This document shows, in pieces, positions 28,237 to 37,648 of a DNA stretch of 64,000 bases (positions are counted from its first letter, which is position 1; each line of letters opens with the position of its first letter). A program made the translations under genes and the position numbers. The stretch is taken from contig OY970244.1 in NCBI GenBank assembly GCA_963715485.1, positions 2,852,001-2,916,000 of the forward strand. Direction: 5' to 3'. The DNA comes from SG8-30 sp963715485 (lineage in GTDB: Bacteria; Pseudomonadota; Gammaproteobacteria; Steroidobacterales; Steroidobacteraceae). The notes under the pieces are model-generated. The model worked only from the letters and a program-made list of their open reading frames with translations. It was not told the origin of the DNA and did not search any database.

Positions 28237-29594
28237 GCAGCGCCTCCCCGGACTGCCGCGGCGAACGCTTCACCGCGGTGTGCGTAGTCACGGAACATGT
28301 CGAAGCTGGCGCAGGCGGGCGACAGCATGACGGTATCGCCGGGCTGCGCCACACGCCCTGCGGCGGCGACCGCCTCATCCATCGATGCGACGAATTCGAC
28401 CTCGCAGGCCCCGGCGAGCGCCGCGCCAATTGCCCGCGCGTCGCGACCGATCAGCACCGCGCGCCGCACCTTGCTGCGAAACGCCCCCGCGAGCGGCGTG
28501 AAATCCTGGCCCTTGCCTTCGCCACCGGCGATGATCACCAGCGGGCCGGCGAGACCGTCTACAGCGGCCAGCGCTGCGCCAACGTTGGTCGCCTTGGAGT
28601 CGTCGATCCAGCGAACGCCGCGGATATCAGCGACCCACTGCGTGCGGTGTGGCAGGCCCGGGAAATGCTGGAGCGCTGTGATGGCCGCGCTGCGCGGCAG
28701 CCCACAGGCGTCGGCCAGCGCCAGCGCGGCGAGCGCATTGGCGGCGTTGTGGCGGCCGCTCAGGCGCAGCTCCTGTGACGGAAGCACCGGCTCGCTGCCG
28801 GCCATCAGCCAGGTGGAGCCAGACAGGTCCTGCAGAGAGTAATCCGCGTCCGCACGCGCCAGGCTGAAGCCGATGGTTCGCTGCCCGGGCCGCGGCATGC
28901 GCCGCACCAGCTCATCGTCGAGGTTGACCACTGCAGTGGCGCAGTGGTCGTAGATCCTCGCCTTGGCAGCGCCATAGTCGGACAGGTCGTTGTAGCGATC
29001 GAAATGATCGGCCGTGATGTTGAGGACCACCGCCGCCTCGAGTGCGAGCGAGCGGGTCGCCTCCAGCTGGAAACTCGACAGCTCGAGCACGTACAGCTCG
29101 GCAGGCTCGCCGACCAGCAGTTCGAGTGCCGGGCGACCGATGTTGCCGCCGACCCGCACGTTCACCCGGGCCGCCTCGGCGATCTCGCCGACCAGCGTGG
29201 TCACCGTACTCTTGCCATTGGTCCCGGTGATGCCGACCGTGCGGCCGCCGGCCTCGCGTGCAAACAGCTCAATGTCGCCCACGACGTCGAGACCACGGTT
29301 CAGAGCCGCCACGACGATCGGCTCGCGCATCGATACTCCGGGCGAGATCACCACCTGGTCCGCGCCCTCCAGCAACGATTGGTCGAATCCGCCGAGCGCG
29401 AGCCTGGCGTCCATGTGGGCACGCTGCAGTTCGTCCAGGCCGGGCGGTTCACGGCGCGAGTCGGTGACCCGCAATTCATGGCCGCGCAGCGCGAGATGAC
29501 GGGCGCAGGAGACGCCGGTGCGGCCGAGCCCGAGTATCACGCTGACCGGGCGCGGTCCCTTCTCCTGGCTGTGATGCATGGCCTGGGCTTCCAT
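28233..29594 (-). CDS. murD: UDP-MurNAc-L-Ala--D-glutamate ligase MurD
   Basis: ATP-dependent ligase adding D-Glu to UDP-MurNAc-L-Ala. The 453 residues include an N-terminal VILGLGRTGVSCARHL domain, the P-loop GTNGKST at 124-130, the LSSFQLE and DHFDRYNDLSDY segments, and C-terminal DDSKATNVGAALAA and LSPACASFDMFRDYAHRGEAF. Its ATG shares one base with the mraY stop (TGATG). Confidence 0.97.
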   Translation of the reverse strand: MEAQAMHHSQEKGPRPVSVILGLGRTGVSCARHLALRGHELRVTDSRREPPGLDELQRAHMDARLALGGFDQSLLEGADQVVISPGVSMREPIVVAALNRGLDVVGDIELFAREAGGRTVGITGTNGKSTVTTLVGEIAEAARVNVRVGGNIGRPALELLVGEPAELYVLELSSFQLEATRSLALEAAVVLNITADHFDRYNDLSDYGAAKARIYDHCATAVVNLDDELVRRMPRPGQRTIGFSLARADADYSLQDLSGSTWLMAGSEPVLPSQELRLSGRHNAANALAALALADACGLPRSAAITALQHFPGLPHRTQWVADIRGVRWIDDSKATNVGAALAAVDGLAGPLVIIAGGEGKGQDFTPLAGAFRSKVRRAVLIGRDARAIGAALAGACEVEFVASMDEAVAAAGRVAQPGDTVMLSPACASFDMFRDYAHRGEAFAAAVRGGAA

Positions 29595-30679
29595 CAGCGG
29601 ATCTTCAACGTGGCGAGCCCGACCAGGACGAGCACGAAGGAAATGATCCAGAAACGGACGATCACCTTCGGTTCGGCCCAGCCCTTGAGCTCGTAGTGAT
29701 GGTGAATGGGGGCCATGCGGAAGACGCGCTTGCCGCGCAGCTTGAAAGAGGCGACCTGGACCATCACGGAGACTGTCTCCAGGACGAAGATGCCGCCCAT
29801 GATGGCCAGCACGAGTTCCTGCCTGACGATCACCGCAACCACGCCGAGCGCGGCACCGAGTGCCAGGGCGCCGACGTCGCCCATGAACACCTGAGCGGGA
29901 TAGGTGTTGAACCAGAGGAAGCCGAGTCCGGCGCCGGCGATGGTACCGAGGAAAATGAGCATCTCGCCCACGCCCGGTACGTAGGGGATCTGCAGGTAAC
30001 TCGCGAAATTGACGTTGCCGGTGACGTAGGCGAATACGCCGAGGGCACCTGCCACCATCACGCAGGGCATTATCGCCAACCCGTCCAGGCCATCGGTCAG
30101 GTTGACCGCATTGCTCGCACCGACGATCACCAGGTAGGTGAAGCCGACGTAGGCAAGCGCGCCCATGGGCAGGATGACATCCTTGAAGAAGGGCACGTAG
30201 AGAGAGGTTTCAGCCGGCCCCTGCGCCGTGGTCCACAAGGCGAGGGCCGCGCCCAGCCCGGCCAGCGACTGCCACAGGTACTTCCAGCGTGCCGCAAGGC
30301 CGCGAGGGTCCTTCACGACGAGCTTCAGATAGTCGTCGTAGAAGCCGATCAGCCCGAACGCAAGGGTCACGCCGAGCACGATCCAGACGAAGCGGTTTGT
30401 CAGGTCGCCCCAGAGCAACGTACCGGCCGCGATCGCCACCAGGATCAGCGCGCCGCCCATCGTGGGCGTTCCCTTCTTGCCCAGGTGGGTCTGCGGCCCG
30501 TACTCGCGCACCACCTGGCCGATCTGTCTTTCTGCCAGCTTGCGGATCATCCACGGGCCGACCATGAGGGAGAATGCGAGCGCCGTAAGCACGGCCAGGA
30601 TCGCGCGCAGCGTCAGGTAGCCGAACACGCGGAATCCGCCGTAGAAGCCTGACAACCAGTCGAAGAGCAGGAGCAGCAT
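29594..30679 (-). CDS. mraY: Phospho-N-acetylmuramoyl-pentapeptide-transferase MraY
   Basis: Integral membrane enzyme that transfers phospho-MurNAc-pentapeptide to undecaprenyl phosphate, making lipid I. ATG at 30679 (MLLLLFDWLSGFYGGFRVF) gives 361 residues, matching E. coli (360). Catalytic and magnesium residues sit in GFYDDYLKLV, NAVNLTDGLDGLA and the APIHHHYELKG loop. About ten membrane helices are apparent. It is 13 bases after murF, the only non-overlapping junction between rsmH and ftsA. Confidence 0.97.
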   Translation of the reverse strand: MLLLLFDWLSGFYGGFRVFGYLTLRAILAVLTALAFSLMVGPWMIRKLAERQIGQVVREYGPQTHLGKKGTPTMGGALILVAIAAGTLLWGDLTNRFVWIVLGVTLAFGLIGFYDDYLKLVVKDPRGLAARWKYLWQSLAGLGAALALWTTAQGPAETSLYVPFFKDVILPMGALAYVGFTYLVIVGASNAVNLTDGLDGLAIMPCVMVAGALGVFAYVTGNVNFASYLQIPYVPGVGEMLIFLGTIAGAGLGFLWFNTYPAQVFMGDVGALALGAALGVVAVIVRQELVLAIMGGIFVLETVSVMVQVASFKLRGKRVFRMAPIHHHYELKGWAEPKVIVRFWIISFVLVLVGLATLKIR

Positions 30680-30692
30680 CTTTACCGCGACC

Positions 30693-32069
30693 TCAGTTGC
30701 CGTTGCACGCCGTGGGCGGCGCTTCGACCAGAACCTCGACGACCCGCTCGAGCCGATTGACTCGCGAACCCTTGACCAATAACGCGACGCCCGGCCGCAT
30801 GGATTCCCTGACCGCTGCAGCCAGCGCGTCGGTGTCCGGAAACCAGTGCCCACCCTGTCCAAACGCCTCGACCGCGTGCAGCGTGGTCGGTCCGACTGCA
30901 AACAGCCGCGATACGCCCTGGGCTCGAGCCGCAGCGCCAACCTCGGCGTGACCCGCGGCGGCATGCTCACCGAGCTCGGCCATCTCGCCGAGCACCAGCC
31001 ATCGCTCACCGTCCAGGCCGCCGAGCACCTCGAGCCCGGCCAGCGCCGAAGTCGGGTTGGCGTTATAGGAATCGTCGATCAACCAGGCGCCGCACAGCGC
31101 CGGCTTCAGCTGCAGGCGACCGCGGACGGGTTGCACCGCCGCCAGCCCATCCACGATCTGTCGCAAGCTGGCTCCGCAGGCCCAGGCCGCAGCAGCAGCC
31201 GCGGTGGCGTTCAGTACGTTGTGGCGACCCGGCAGCGCGAGTCGCACTGGTGCGCGACCTGCCGGCGTGGCGAGCTCGAAGTGCGACACCCAGGCGCCAG
31301 CCTCGATGCCTGACGAGACCGCAAGCGCGCGGAAATCGGCATCACTGTCGATACCAAAAGTCACGCTGCGACGGGCCGTAGAAAGCTCGCGCCATAGCGG
31401 CGCGAACTCGTCGTCGGCATTCATTACCGCTGTGGCGTCGCCACCGAGCCCGGCGAACATCTCGCCCTCGGCACGGGCCACGCCCTCGAGGCTGCCGAAG
31501 CCTTCGAGGTGCTCCGCGCCTGCGTTGGTCACCAGTCCGACGGTTGGTCTGGCGATGTCGACCAGCGATGCGATCTCACCCGCATGGTTGGCGCCCATCT
31601 CGACCACGGCCGCCTGGTGGGTTGGCTCGAGCCGGAAAAGCGTCAGCGGGACACCGATGTGATTGTTGAGGTTGCCGCGCGTCGCGAGTGTCCGGCCAAG
31701 CTTCGCCAGGATGGCAGCGAGCAGTTCCTTGGTCGTGGTCTTGCCGTTGCTGCCGCCGACGCCCACGAGCGGCAGCCCGAACTGCTGGCGCCATGCCCGG
31801 GCGCCACTGGCGAGAGCCGCGAGCGTATCGGCTACGACCAGCTGCGGCAGGTCGAGCGGGAGTTGCCGTGACACGACCAGGGCGCAGGCGCCTCGTTCGG
31901 CGGCCGCAGCAGCGAAGTCATGCCCGTCGAAGCGATCGCCGCGGACCGCGACGAACAGGTCGCCAGGATCGAGCGTGCGCGAGTCGATCGAAACGGCGGC
32001 AAACTCGCGATCCTCGCCGACCAGTCGCCCGCCGCAAGCCTGCGCCAGGAAATGCAGCGTGCGGCTCAT
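30693..32069 (-). CDS. murF: UDP-MurNAc-tripeptide--D-Ala-D-Ala ligase MurF
   Basis: Adds D-Ala-D-Ala to complete the cytoplasmic pentapeptide precursor. The 458 residues carry an N-terminal VSIDSRTLDPGDLFVAVRG domain, the P-loop GSNGKTT at 106-112, VEMGANHAGEIA, and C-terminal IDDSYNANPTSALAGLE and LVKGSRVNRLE. ATG at 32069 overlaps the murE stop. Confidence 0.97.
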   Translation of the reverse strand: MSRTLHFLAQACGGRLVGEDREFAAVSIDSRTLDPGDLFVAVRGDRFDGHDFAAAAAERGACALVVSRQLPLDLPQLVVADTLAALASGARAWRQQFGLPLVGVGGSNGKTTTKELLAAILAKLGRTLATRGNLNNHIGVPLTLFRLEPTHQAAVVEMGANHAGEIASLVDIARPTVGLVTNAGAEHLEGFGSLEGVARAEGEMFAGLGGDATAVMNADDEFAPLWRELSTARRSVTFGIDSDADFRALAVSSGIEAGAWVSHFELATPAGRAPVRLALPGRHNVLNATAAAAAAWACGASLRQIVDGLAAVQPVRGRLQLKPALCGAWLIDDSYNANPTSALAGLEVLGGLDGERWLVLGEMAELGEHAAAGHAEVGAAARAQGVSRLFAVGPTTLHAVEAFGQGGHWFPDTDALAAAVRESMRPGVALLVKGSRVNRLERVVEVLVEAPPTACNGN

Positions 32070-33562
32070 GCCATGCTCCCCGCGAGCCGGCTCACGCAGT
32101 CACGATCGCTGAAGTCACGCGCCACGGTGCCGACGACCTGCTGCCGTTCGTGTCCCTTCCCCGCGACCACCACCACGTCGCCGTCGGCGGCGTCTGCAAG
32201 CGCCGCGGAGATCGCCGCTTCGCGGCCGTGGATGACCCGCGCCAGCGAGGGCGTCGTCATGCCACCAAGAATCATGGCGGCGATGCGTTCCGGATCTTCG
32301 CGCCGCGGGTTGTCATCGGTGACGATGACGTCGTCCGCCAGGCGCTCGGCAATGCCACCCATCAGTCCACGCTTGCCGGAATCCCGCTCGCCGCCGCAGC
32401 CAAAGACAACCGTCAATCGTCCACTGGCGTGGCGGCGCGCTGCTTCGAGCACCTTCGCCAGCGCATCGGGGGTGTGCGCGTAGTCGACGATAGCCAACGC
32501 TCCGGCGACTGTCGGGAACGCTTCCATCCGGCCCGGCGGCGCCTGCGCGCCGGCGAGTGCGGCAATGGCGGCGTCGACCGGATGTCCCCAGGCGAGTAGC
32601 ACTCCCAGGACGACCGCAAGGTTCTCCGCGTTGAAGGCGCCTATCAGCGGCGAATGCATGGTCCGTTCGCCAAACTCGCCCTGAACGGTCAGCACCAGGC
32701 CGTTCGCCGCGGGTTCGATTGCAGTGACCTGTACGCTGCGCGCAGCCGCCATGCCCGCTGCCTCGCCCACGCACACCGCGGTCAGCTCGATCCCAGACGG
32801 CAGCCCGGCCGCGAATTCGCGCCCGACCGGGTCGCCGATGTTGATCACCGCGTGGGTCACGCCCGGAAACGCAAAGATGCGCCGCTTCGCGGCCGCATAG
32901 GCCGCCAGGGTGCCGTGGTAGTCGAGGTGATCCCGAGTCAGGTTGGTGAAGGCCGCGATTTCCAGACGCACCGCAGCCAGCCGGCCCTGGTCGAGCGCGT
33001 GCGAGGATACCTCCATGGCCGCGCGTCTGGCGCCGGCGGAAGCAATACCGGCCAGCACCCGGTGAACGCTCAGCACGTCGGGCGTGGTATGCGTCGTGGC
33101 GGCCAACGAGGGCGGAAATCCCGTGCCCAATGTGCCGACATAGGCCGTCTTCGGGCCGAGCCGCGAGGCTGCGCTCGCGAGCAACCAGGCGCAGGTGGTC
33201 TTGCCGTTGGTACCGGTGACGCCGGCGATCGACAGTCGCGTGCTGGGCGCTCCGTAGCAGCGGTCGGCGATCGCGCCAAGACGGGACTTCAGAGCCGGCA
33301 CGGCCACGGCCAGGACACCCGCCGGCAGCGCCGGTGCCGCAGCATCGGCCGGGTCGAACAGCACCGCGGACGCTCCCCGTTCGAGTGCCTGGGCAACGAA
33401 GTCGAGTCCGTGTGAACTCAGTCCCTGTACGGCGACGAACGCCTCTCCCGCCTGGATCGCACGGCTGTCGAGCCCTAGGCCCGACACGGCGATCCGCGGC
33501 GCAACGGCGAAGCCGTCGAGCAGCTCGTCGAGAGCGACGATGTGCGGGGGCGTGGCGCTCAT
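32066..33562 (-). CDS. murE: UDP-MurNAc-L-Ala-D-Glu--meso-diaminopimelate ligase MurE
   Basis: Adds the third residue of the stem peptide. The 498 residues include the P-loop GTNGKTT at 117-123, the TTHTTPDVLSVHRVLA motif, AFTNLTRDHLDYHGT and the signature DNPR at 417-420, which marks specificity for meso-diaminopimelate rather than lysine. The cell wall should therefore be the usual Gram-negative A1-gamma type. The ATG overlaps the ftsI stop. Confidence 0.97.
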   Translation of the reverse strand: MSATPPHIVALDELLDGFAVAPRIAVSGLGLDSRAIQAGEAFVAVQGLSSHGLDFVAQALERGASAVLFDPADAAAPALPAGVLAVAVPALKSRLGAIADRCYGAPSTRLSIAGVTGTNGKTTCAWLLASAASRLGPKTAYVGTLGTGFPPSLAATTHTTPDVLSVHRVLAGIASAGARRAAMEVSSHALDQGRLAAVRLEIAAFTNLTRDHLDYHGTLAAYAAAKRRIFAFPGVTHAVINIGDPVGREFAAGLPSGIELTAVCVGEAAGMAAARSVQVTAIEPAANGLVLTVQGEFGERTMHSPLIGAFNAENLAVVLGVLLAWGHPVDAAIAALAGAQAPPGRMEAFPTVAGALAIVDYAHTPDALAKVLEAARRHASGRLTVVFGCGGERDSGKRGLMGGIAERLADDVIVTDDNPRREDPERIAAMILGGMTTPSLARVIHGREAAISAALADAADGDVVVVAGKGHERQQVVGTVARDFSDRDCVSRLAGSMA

Positions 33563-35283
33563 GGGCTGGCCTGCACGACGGTTGCCGGCTCGACGCGGCT
33601 CAAGTCGTCGGGCGCAACGCCCATCAGCCGCAACGCGCCGGACATCACCGAGGCAAATACGGGCGCGGCGACGTCACCGCCGTAGTACAGGGCGCCTGAA
33701 GGTTCGTCGATCAGCACGACGGCCGCTAGCCTGGGACGAGATGCGGGTACCAGGCCGGCAAATACCGAGGTATAGCGATGCTGCGAATAGCCGCCGGCCG
33801 CGGCTTTCCAGGCGGTGCCCGTCTTGCCGGCGACCGTATAGCCCGGCACGGTAGCCTTGATGCCGGTGCCGCTCGGGCTGACGACGCGCTCGAGCAGCCC
33901 GAGCAGGTCGCGCGACACGGGCTCCGCGATCACGCGCTCGCCGGGCACCGGTCCATCAACGCGCCGGAAGGTGATCGGCCGGCGGACGCCGAACGAACCG
34001 ATGGTCGCGTAGGCCTGCGCCAGCTGCAGCGGTGTCACCGACATGCCGTAGCCATAGGCCAGCGTTGCGATGCCGATCGGCCGCCAGTGCGAGGCATTGC
34101 TCAACAGGCCGGCGGACTCCCCGGGGAAGCCGCTGGCGGTCACCTGCCCGAAGCCGAGCGTGGTCAGGGTCGTATGGATCTGCTCGGGCTCGAGCGACAG
34201 CGCGATCTTGGCCATGCCGACGTTGCTCGAGCGCGCCAGGATCGTATTCACGTCGACCGCGCCGAGGTTGTGCTTGTCGGTGATCGTCTTGACGCCTACC
34301 CGGACCGAACCCGGCGACGTGTCGACTACCGTCTCGGGGTGGTACCGTCCCGAGCCGAGTGCCGCGGCAAGGATGAAGGGCTTGATGCTCGACCCGGGTT
34401 CGATGATGTCGGTGACGGCGCGGTTGCGGTAGCGCGATACTTCGTACTGGGCGCGGTCGTTTGGATTGAACGACGGCTGGTTGACCATCGCCAGTACTTC
34501 GCCCGTCTGTACGTCGAGAACGATCACCGACCCGGCGAGCGCGCGGTTCCGGCGTACAGCCGCCTTCAGCTCGCGGTAGGCGAGGTACTGGATGCGCAGG
34601 TCGACGCTGGTTTCCAGGTCCTCCCCCGGACGCGGCGCCCGGATGCTCTCGACGTTCTCGACTGTGCGGCCCTTCGCGTCCTTGATCACGCGCTTCAGCC
34701 CGTCGATTCCCGCCAGCGACTGGTCATACGCCAGTTCGAGTCCTTCCTGGCCGGCCTCGTCGAGGTTGGTGAAGCCGAGCACATGGCCGGTCACCTCACC
34801 ATTCGGGTAATAGCGCTTGTACTCGCGCATCAGCTCGACGCCGGGAATGCCGAGTGCCTTGACCTTCGCGGCATCGGGCGGGTCCATGTGGCGCGCGACG
34901 TACAGGAACTGGCGATCAAGGTTGCTGGTGACGCGCTGCGCCAGCCAGCGGGAATCGCGATCCAGCGCCTTGGCCAGACGGGTGATTTCGTCCGGCGACT
35001 GGGCCAGCACCTGCGGGTTGACCCAGACCGTGTCCACCGGCGAACTGACGGCGAGCGGCTCGCCGAAGCGATCGACGACCGCGCCGCGGTGAGCCGGCAC
35101 CTTGGCTTCACGCAGGTAGCGCTTGTCCCCCTCCTGCGCCAGGAACTCCTGGTCGAGCACCTGCAGGTGCACTGCGCGCGCGGTCAGCGCACAGGCAATG
35201 AATACCAGGCCCGCCACGACCAGCCGCGAACGGCCACGGAAGCGGCCGGGGTCGAACTCGCCGAGGGCTTGCCGGCGCTTCAT
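33559..35283 (-). CDS. ftsI: Septal peptidoglycan transpeptidase FtsI (PBP3)
   Basis: Class B penicillin-binding protein that cross-links septal wall, paired with FtsW. ATG at 35283 overlaps the ftsL stop and gives 574 residues. It has a short basic cytoplasmic part, one membrane helix (about 20-38), the pedestal domain with AHRGAVVDRFGEPLAVS, and the transpeptidase domain with the SxxK nucleophile (GSSIKP, Ser298), SSN at 352-354 and KTGT in TVAGKTGTAWK. Confidence 0.97.
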   Translation of the reverse strand: MKRRQALGEFDPGRFRGRSRLVVAGLVFIACALTARAVHLQVLDQEFLAQEGDKRYLREAKVPAHRGAVVDRFGEPLAVSSPVDTVWVNPQVLAQSPDEITRLAKALDRDSRWLAQRVTSNLDRQFLYVARHMDPPDAAKVKALGIPGVELMREYKRYYPNGEVTGHVLGFTNLDEAGQEGLELAYDQSLAGIDGLKRVIKDAKGRTVENVESIRAPRPGEDLETSVDLRIQYLAYRELKAAVRRNRALAGSVIVLDVQTGEVLAMVNQPSFNPNDRAQYEVSRYRNRAVTDIIEPGSSIKPFILAAALGSGRYHPETVVDTSPGSVRVGVKTITDKHNLGAVDVNTILARSSNVGMAKIALSLEPEQIHTTLTTLGFGQVTASGFPGESAGLLSNASHWRPIGIATLAYGYGMSVTPLQLAQAYATIGSFGVRRPITFRRVDGPVPGERVIAEPVSRDLLGLLERVVSPSGTGIKATVPGYTVAGKTGTAWKAAAGGYSQHRYTSVFAGLVPASRPRLAAVVLIDEPSGALYYGGDVAAPVFASVMSGALRLMGVAPDDLSRVEPATVVQASP

Positions 35284-35558
35284 GGTGTGACGATCCGCAC
35301 TTCGGCTGGCTGGGGCAGGGTCATGCGAAGCTTCTCGCTGGCTACCCGCTCGACGAAGCCGTGGTTGGACCACGCGCTCTGCTCCAGCTGCAACTGACCC
35401 CACTCGATATTGAGCTGGTCGCGCTCCGACGAGAGCCGCTCCAGTTCAGTGAACAGGCTGCGCGCCTCGTGGCGCACGAAAACCACTCCGACCGCCGAGG
35501 CCAGTACCGCCAGCCACAGCAGCGGCAGGACCAACAACACCAGGCGGCCGGGCTTCAT
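35280..35558 (-). CDS. ftsL: Cell division protein FtsL
   Basis: Small bitopic divisome protein that forms a coiled-coil complex with FtsB and FtsQ. The 92 residues start MKPGRLVLLVLPLLWLAVLA (membrane helix about 5-27). A heptad-rich periplasmic helix follows, SLFTELERLSSERDQLNIEW, then a WSNHGFVERVASEKLRM end typical of the family. It overlaps rsmH upstream and ftsI downstream by four bases each. Gene position is the strongest evidence, as the family is weakly conserved. Confidence 0.93.
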   Translation of the reverse strand: MKPGRLVLLVLPLLWLAVLASAVGVVFVRHEARSLFTELERLSSERDQLNIEWGQLQLEQSAWSNHGFVERVASEKLRMTLPQPAEVRIVTP

Positions 35559-36511
35559 GCCGCCACCTTCTCTGCCGCGCGCAGCACCGCGCTGCGGGCA
35601 CGCGGATTGCGCCGCACCTCGTCGTCGGATGGAAACACGGCGCGACCGACCAGGCTCAAGCGGGCACGCGCGTGGGCGGGGACCGTTGGCAGACCGGCCC
35701 AGGCCGGGTCGTCCCTGGACTCGCGCCGCATGAACCGCTTCACGATCCGGTCTTCGAGCGAGTGAAAACTGATCACCACCAGGCGCCCGCCTGGCGCCAG
35801 GCACTCCACGGCCTGCGGCAGCACCTGCTCAAGCTCCTCGAGCTCGCGGTTGACGTGGATGCGCAGGGCCTGGAAGGTGCGCGTCGCCGGGTGCTTGCCC
35901 GGCTCGCGTGTCGGTACCGCCTGCGACACGACGCCAGCCAGTCCGGCGGTCGTGGCGATCGGATGCTCGATGCGGGCGGTGACGATTGCATGGGCGATGC
36001 GGCGGGCATAGCGCTCTTCCCCGAGTCGTGAGATCACCGTTGCGATCTCCCTTTCGCTCGCGCGCGCGAGCCACGCGGCAGCGGCCTCTCCACCCTCCGG
36101 ATCCATGCGCATGTCGAGCGGACCGTCGCGCAGGAAGCTGAAGCCGCGCGCCGCGTCGTCAAGCTGCGGGGACGAAACGCCGAGGTCGAGCAGGATTCCA
36201 TCGACGGGACACCCGAAGCCGCGGATTGCCTCGCCAAGCCGTGAGAAAGGGGAATGGACGACGCTGGCCCGCGGATCCGGATCAAGCAACGCCCTCGCTG
36301 CGCTGACAGCCTGCGGGTCCCGGTCGATGGCAAGCAATTTCCCCTGTTTCCCAAGCCGCGCAAGGATGGCCCGCGTGTGCCCTCCCCGGCCGAATGTGGC
36401 GTCGACGTAGAACCCGTCGGGCCGCAAGACCAGCGCTCCGAGCGCCTCGTCGAGCAGCACCGGCGCGTGTTCGGCCGCGCCGCCCGAAACCCCGCCTGCG
36501 TTGTCCGCCAC
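35555..36511 (-). CDS. rsmH: 16S rRNA (cytosine-1402-N4) methyltransferase RsmH
   Basis: SAM-dependent enzyme that N4-methylates C1402 in the 16S rRNA decoding centre. Its partner for the same nucleotide, RsmI, is encoded at 37649-38491. The 318 residues carry the family N-terminus HAPVLLDEALGALVLRPDG, the SAM motif VDATFGRGGHTRAIL, LLDLGVSSPQLDDAARGFSF, MDPEGG and VISFHSLEDRIVKRFMR. It starts 12 bases after mraZ. Confidence 0.97.
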   Translation of the reverse strand: MADNAGGVSGGAAEHAPVLLDEALGALVLRPDGFYVDATFGRGGHTRAILARLGKQGKLLAIDRDPQAVSAARALLDPDPRASVVHSPFSRLGEAIRGFGCPVDGILLDLGVSSPQLDDAARGFSFLRDGPLDMRMDPEGGEAAAAWLARASEREIATVISRLGEERYARRIAHAIVTARIEHPIATTAGLAGVVSQAVPTREPGKHPATRTFQALRIHVNRELEELEQVLPQAVECLAPGGRLVVISFHSLEDRIVKRFMRRESRDDPAWAGLPTVPAHARARLSLVGRAVFPSDDEVRRNPRARSAVLRAAEKVAA

Positions 36512-36523
36512 AGCTCGCGTGTC

Positions 36524-36976
36524 TTACAAGGACAGCGAGCCGAGCTCCGGCGGCAGCAGCTCCGCCGAGTGCCCGGCGTTGAGCCACTCGTCGCGGCGCT
36601 CGTCCCACCTCTGTTCGTCCCACAACTCGAAGCGGGCACCCTGTCCGATGAGGATCGCGTTGCGAACGAGATGCGCGAACTCGCGCAGCTTGGGCGGCAG
36701 CAGCACGCGGCCGTGACCGTCGAGTTCGACGTCGGAGGCGTGGCCGACCATCAGCCGCTGAAGTCGCCGTGCCTGTTCGTTCAACGTCGGCAGGCGCATC
36801 AATTTGCGCTCGATCTCTTCCCAGTCGGGCAGCGGATAGAGAAGCAGGCACTGGTCCCGGTCGACCGTGATCACGAGCTTGCCCTCGCAGCGCTCGAACA
36901 GGCGCTCGCGATACCGGGTGGGCATGACCATCCGGCCTTTGGCATCCAGAGTGACTTTGTTTGCGCCGCGAAACAC
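36524..36976 (-). CDS. mraZ: Transcriptional regulator MraZ
   Basis: AbrB-like ring-forming DNA-binding protein that represses the dcw promoter in E. coli. The 150 residues contain two copies of the fold, each with the D-x-(K/H)-G-R-hydrophobic signature (LDAKGRMVMPTRYR and LDGHGRVLLPPKLR). The start is GTG at 36976 (MFRGANKV), which fits the family. Direct repeats suited to MraZ binding lie 15-55 bases upstream, so autoregulation is likely. Confidence 0.95.
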   Translation of the reverse strand: MFRGANKVTLDAKGRMVMPTRYRERLFERCEGKLVITVDRDQCLLLYPLPDWEEIERKLMRLPTLNEQARRLQRLMVGHASDVELDGHGRVLLPPKLREFAHLVRNAILIGQGARFELWDEQRWDERRDEWLNAGHSAELLPPELGSLSL

Positions 36977-36990
36977 AGTTCAGGAACGGG

Positions 36991-37031
36991 ATTTTCTCCC
37001 ATTTCCTCCCACTTTCTCCCACTTCGCGCCA
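36991..37031 (-). promoter_or_regulatory. MraZ-box direct repeats upstream of mraZ
   Basis: Read on the minus strand, four 10-base repeats follow one another: AGTGGCGCGA, AGTGGGAGAA, AGTGGGAGGA, AATGGGAGAA. The core (G)TGGG occurs every ten bases; the first copy is TGGC. This agrees with known MraZ operators (TGGGN separated by five bases). The array starts at the -10 element and covers the early transcribed region, so binding should block initiation. Confidence 0.85.
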
Positions 37032-37059
37032 CTATAGGCAGACGAGTGCTGGCGGTCAA
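37031..37059 (-). promoter_or_regulatory. Sigma-70 promoter of the dcw cluster
   Basis: On the minus strand TTGACC (37059-37054) and TATAGT (37036-37031) are separated by exactly 17 bases. This is the best sigma-70 match I saw in the window. It drives mraZ and presumably much of the division cluster. Its -10 abuts the MraZ-box array. Confidence 0.85.
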
Positions 37060-37069
37060 CGGCTTCGTG

Positions 37070-37104
37070 AAAAAAAATTCTTGCGGCTCAGAGACTTAGA
37101 GCCG
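37070..37104 (-). terminator. Terminator between rnpB and the dcw promoter
   Basis: On the minus strand CGGCTC and GAGCCG (37104-37084, 9-base loop) are followed after six bases by eight T residues (37077-37070). It lies about 120 bases past the rnpB 3' end and only ten bases before the dcw -35 box, so it should insulate that promoter from rnpB transcription. Confidence 0.7.
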
Positions 37105-37225
37105 ATCTTTCATGCAGCGGAAGGCTTTCTCTGGGGCCCTGAAATCAGGCACTTATAGAACTAACTTCGCGCGGCTTATTAGAGTTCAGCACGTTTCAGG
37201 GTGGAACGCGCAGATTTGTGGTGAG

Positions 37226-37600
<375 letters not shown>

Positions 37601-37606
37601 GCAGGC

Positions 37607-37635
37607 AACATAGGGGCTTTGGGGTCCGTATTCAA
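37607..37635 (-). promoter_or_regulatory. Sigma-70 promoter of rnpB
   Basis: On the minus strand TTGAAT (37635-37630) and TATGTT (37612-37607) are separated by 17 bases. The -10 ends six bases before the P1 5' strand, so transcription would start at the mature RNA end. The -35 lies just after the rsmI stop codon. Confidence 0.78.
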
Positions 37636-37648
37636 GCGACATCGAATA

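Noticed and set aside
30680..31009. N-terminal extension of MraY to 471 residues
   Set aside because: It overlaps murF and is Arg/Ser-rich; ATG at 30679 gives the exact family start.
33778..35397. 539-residue plus-strand open frame
   Set aside because: Antisense to ftsI with no family features.
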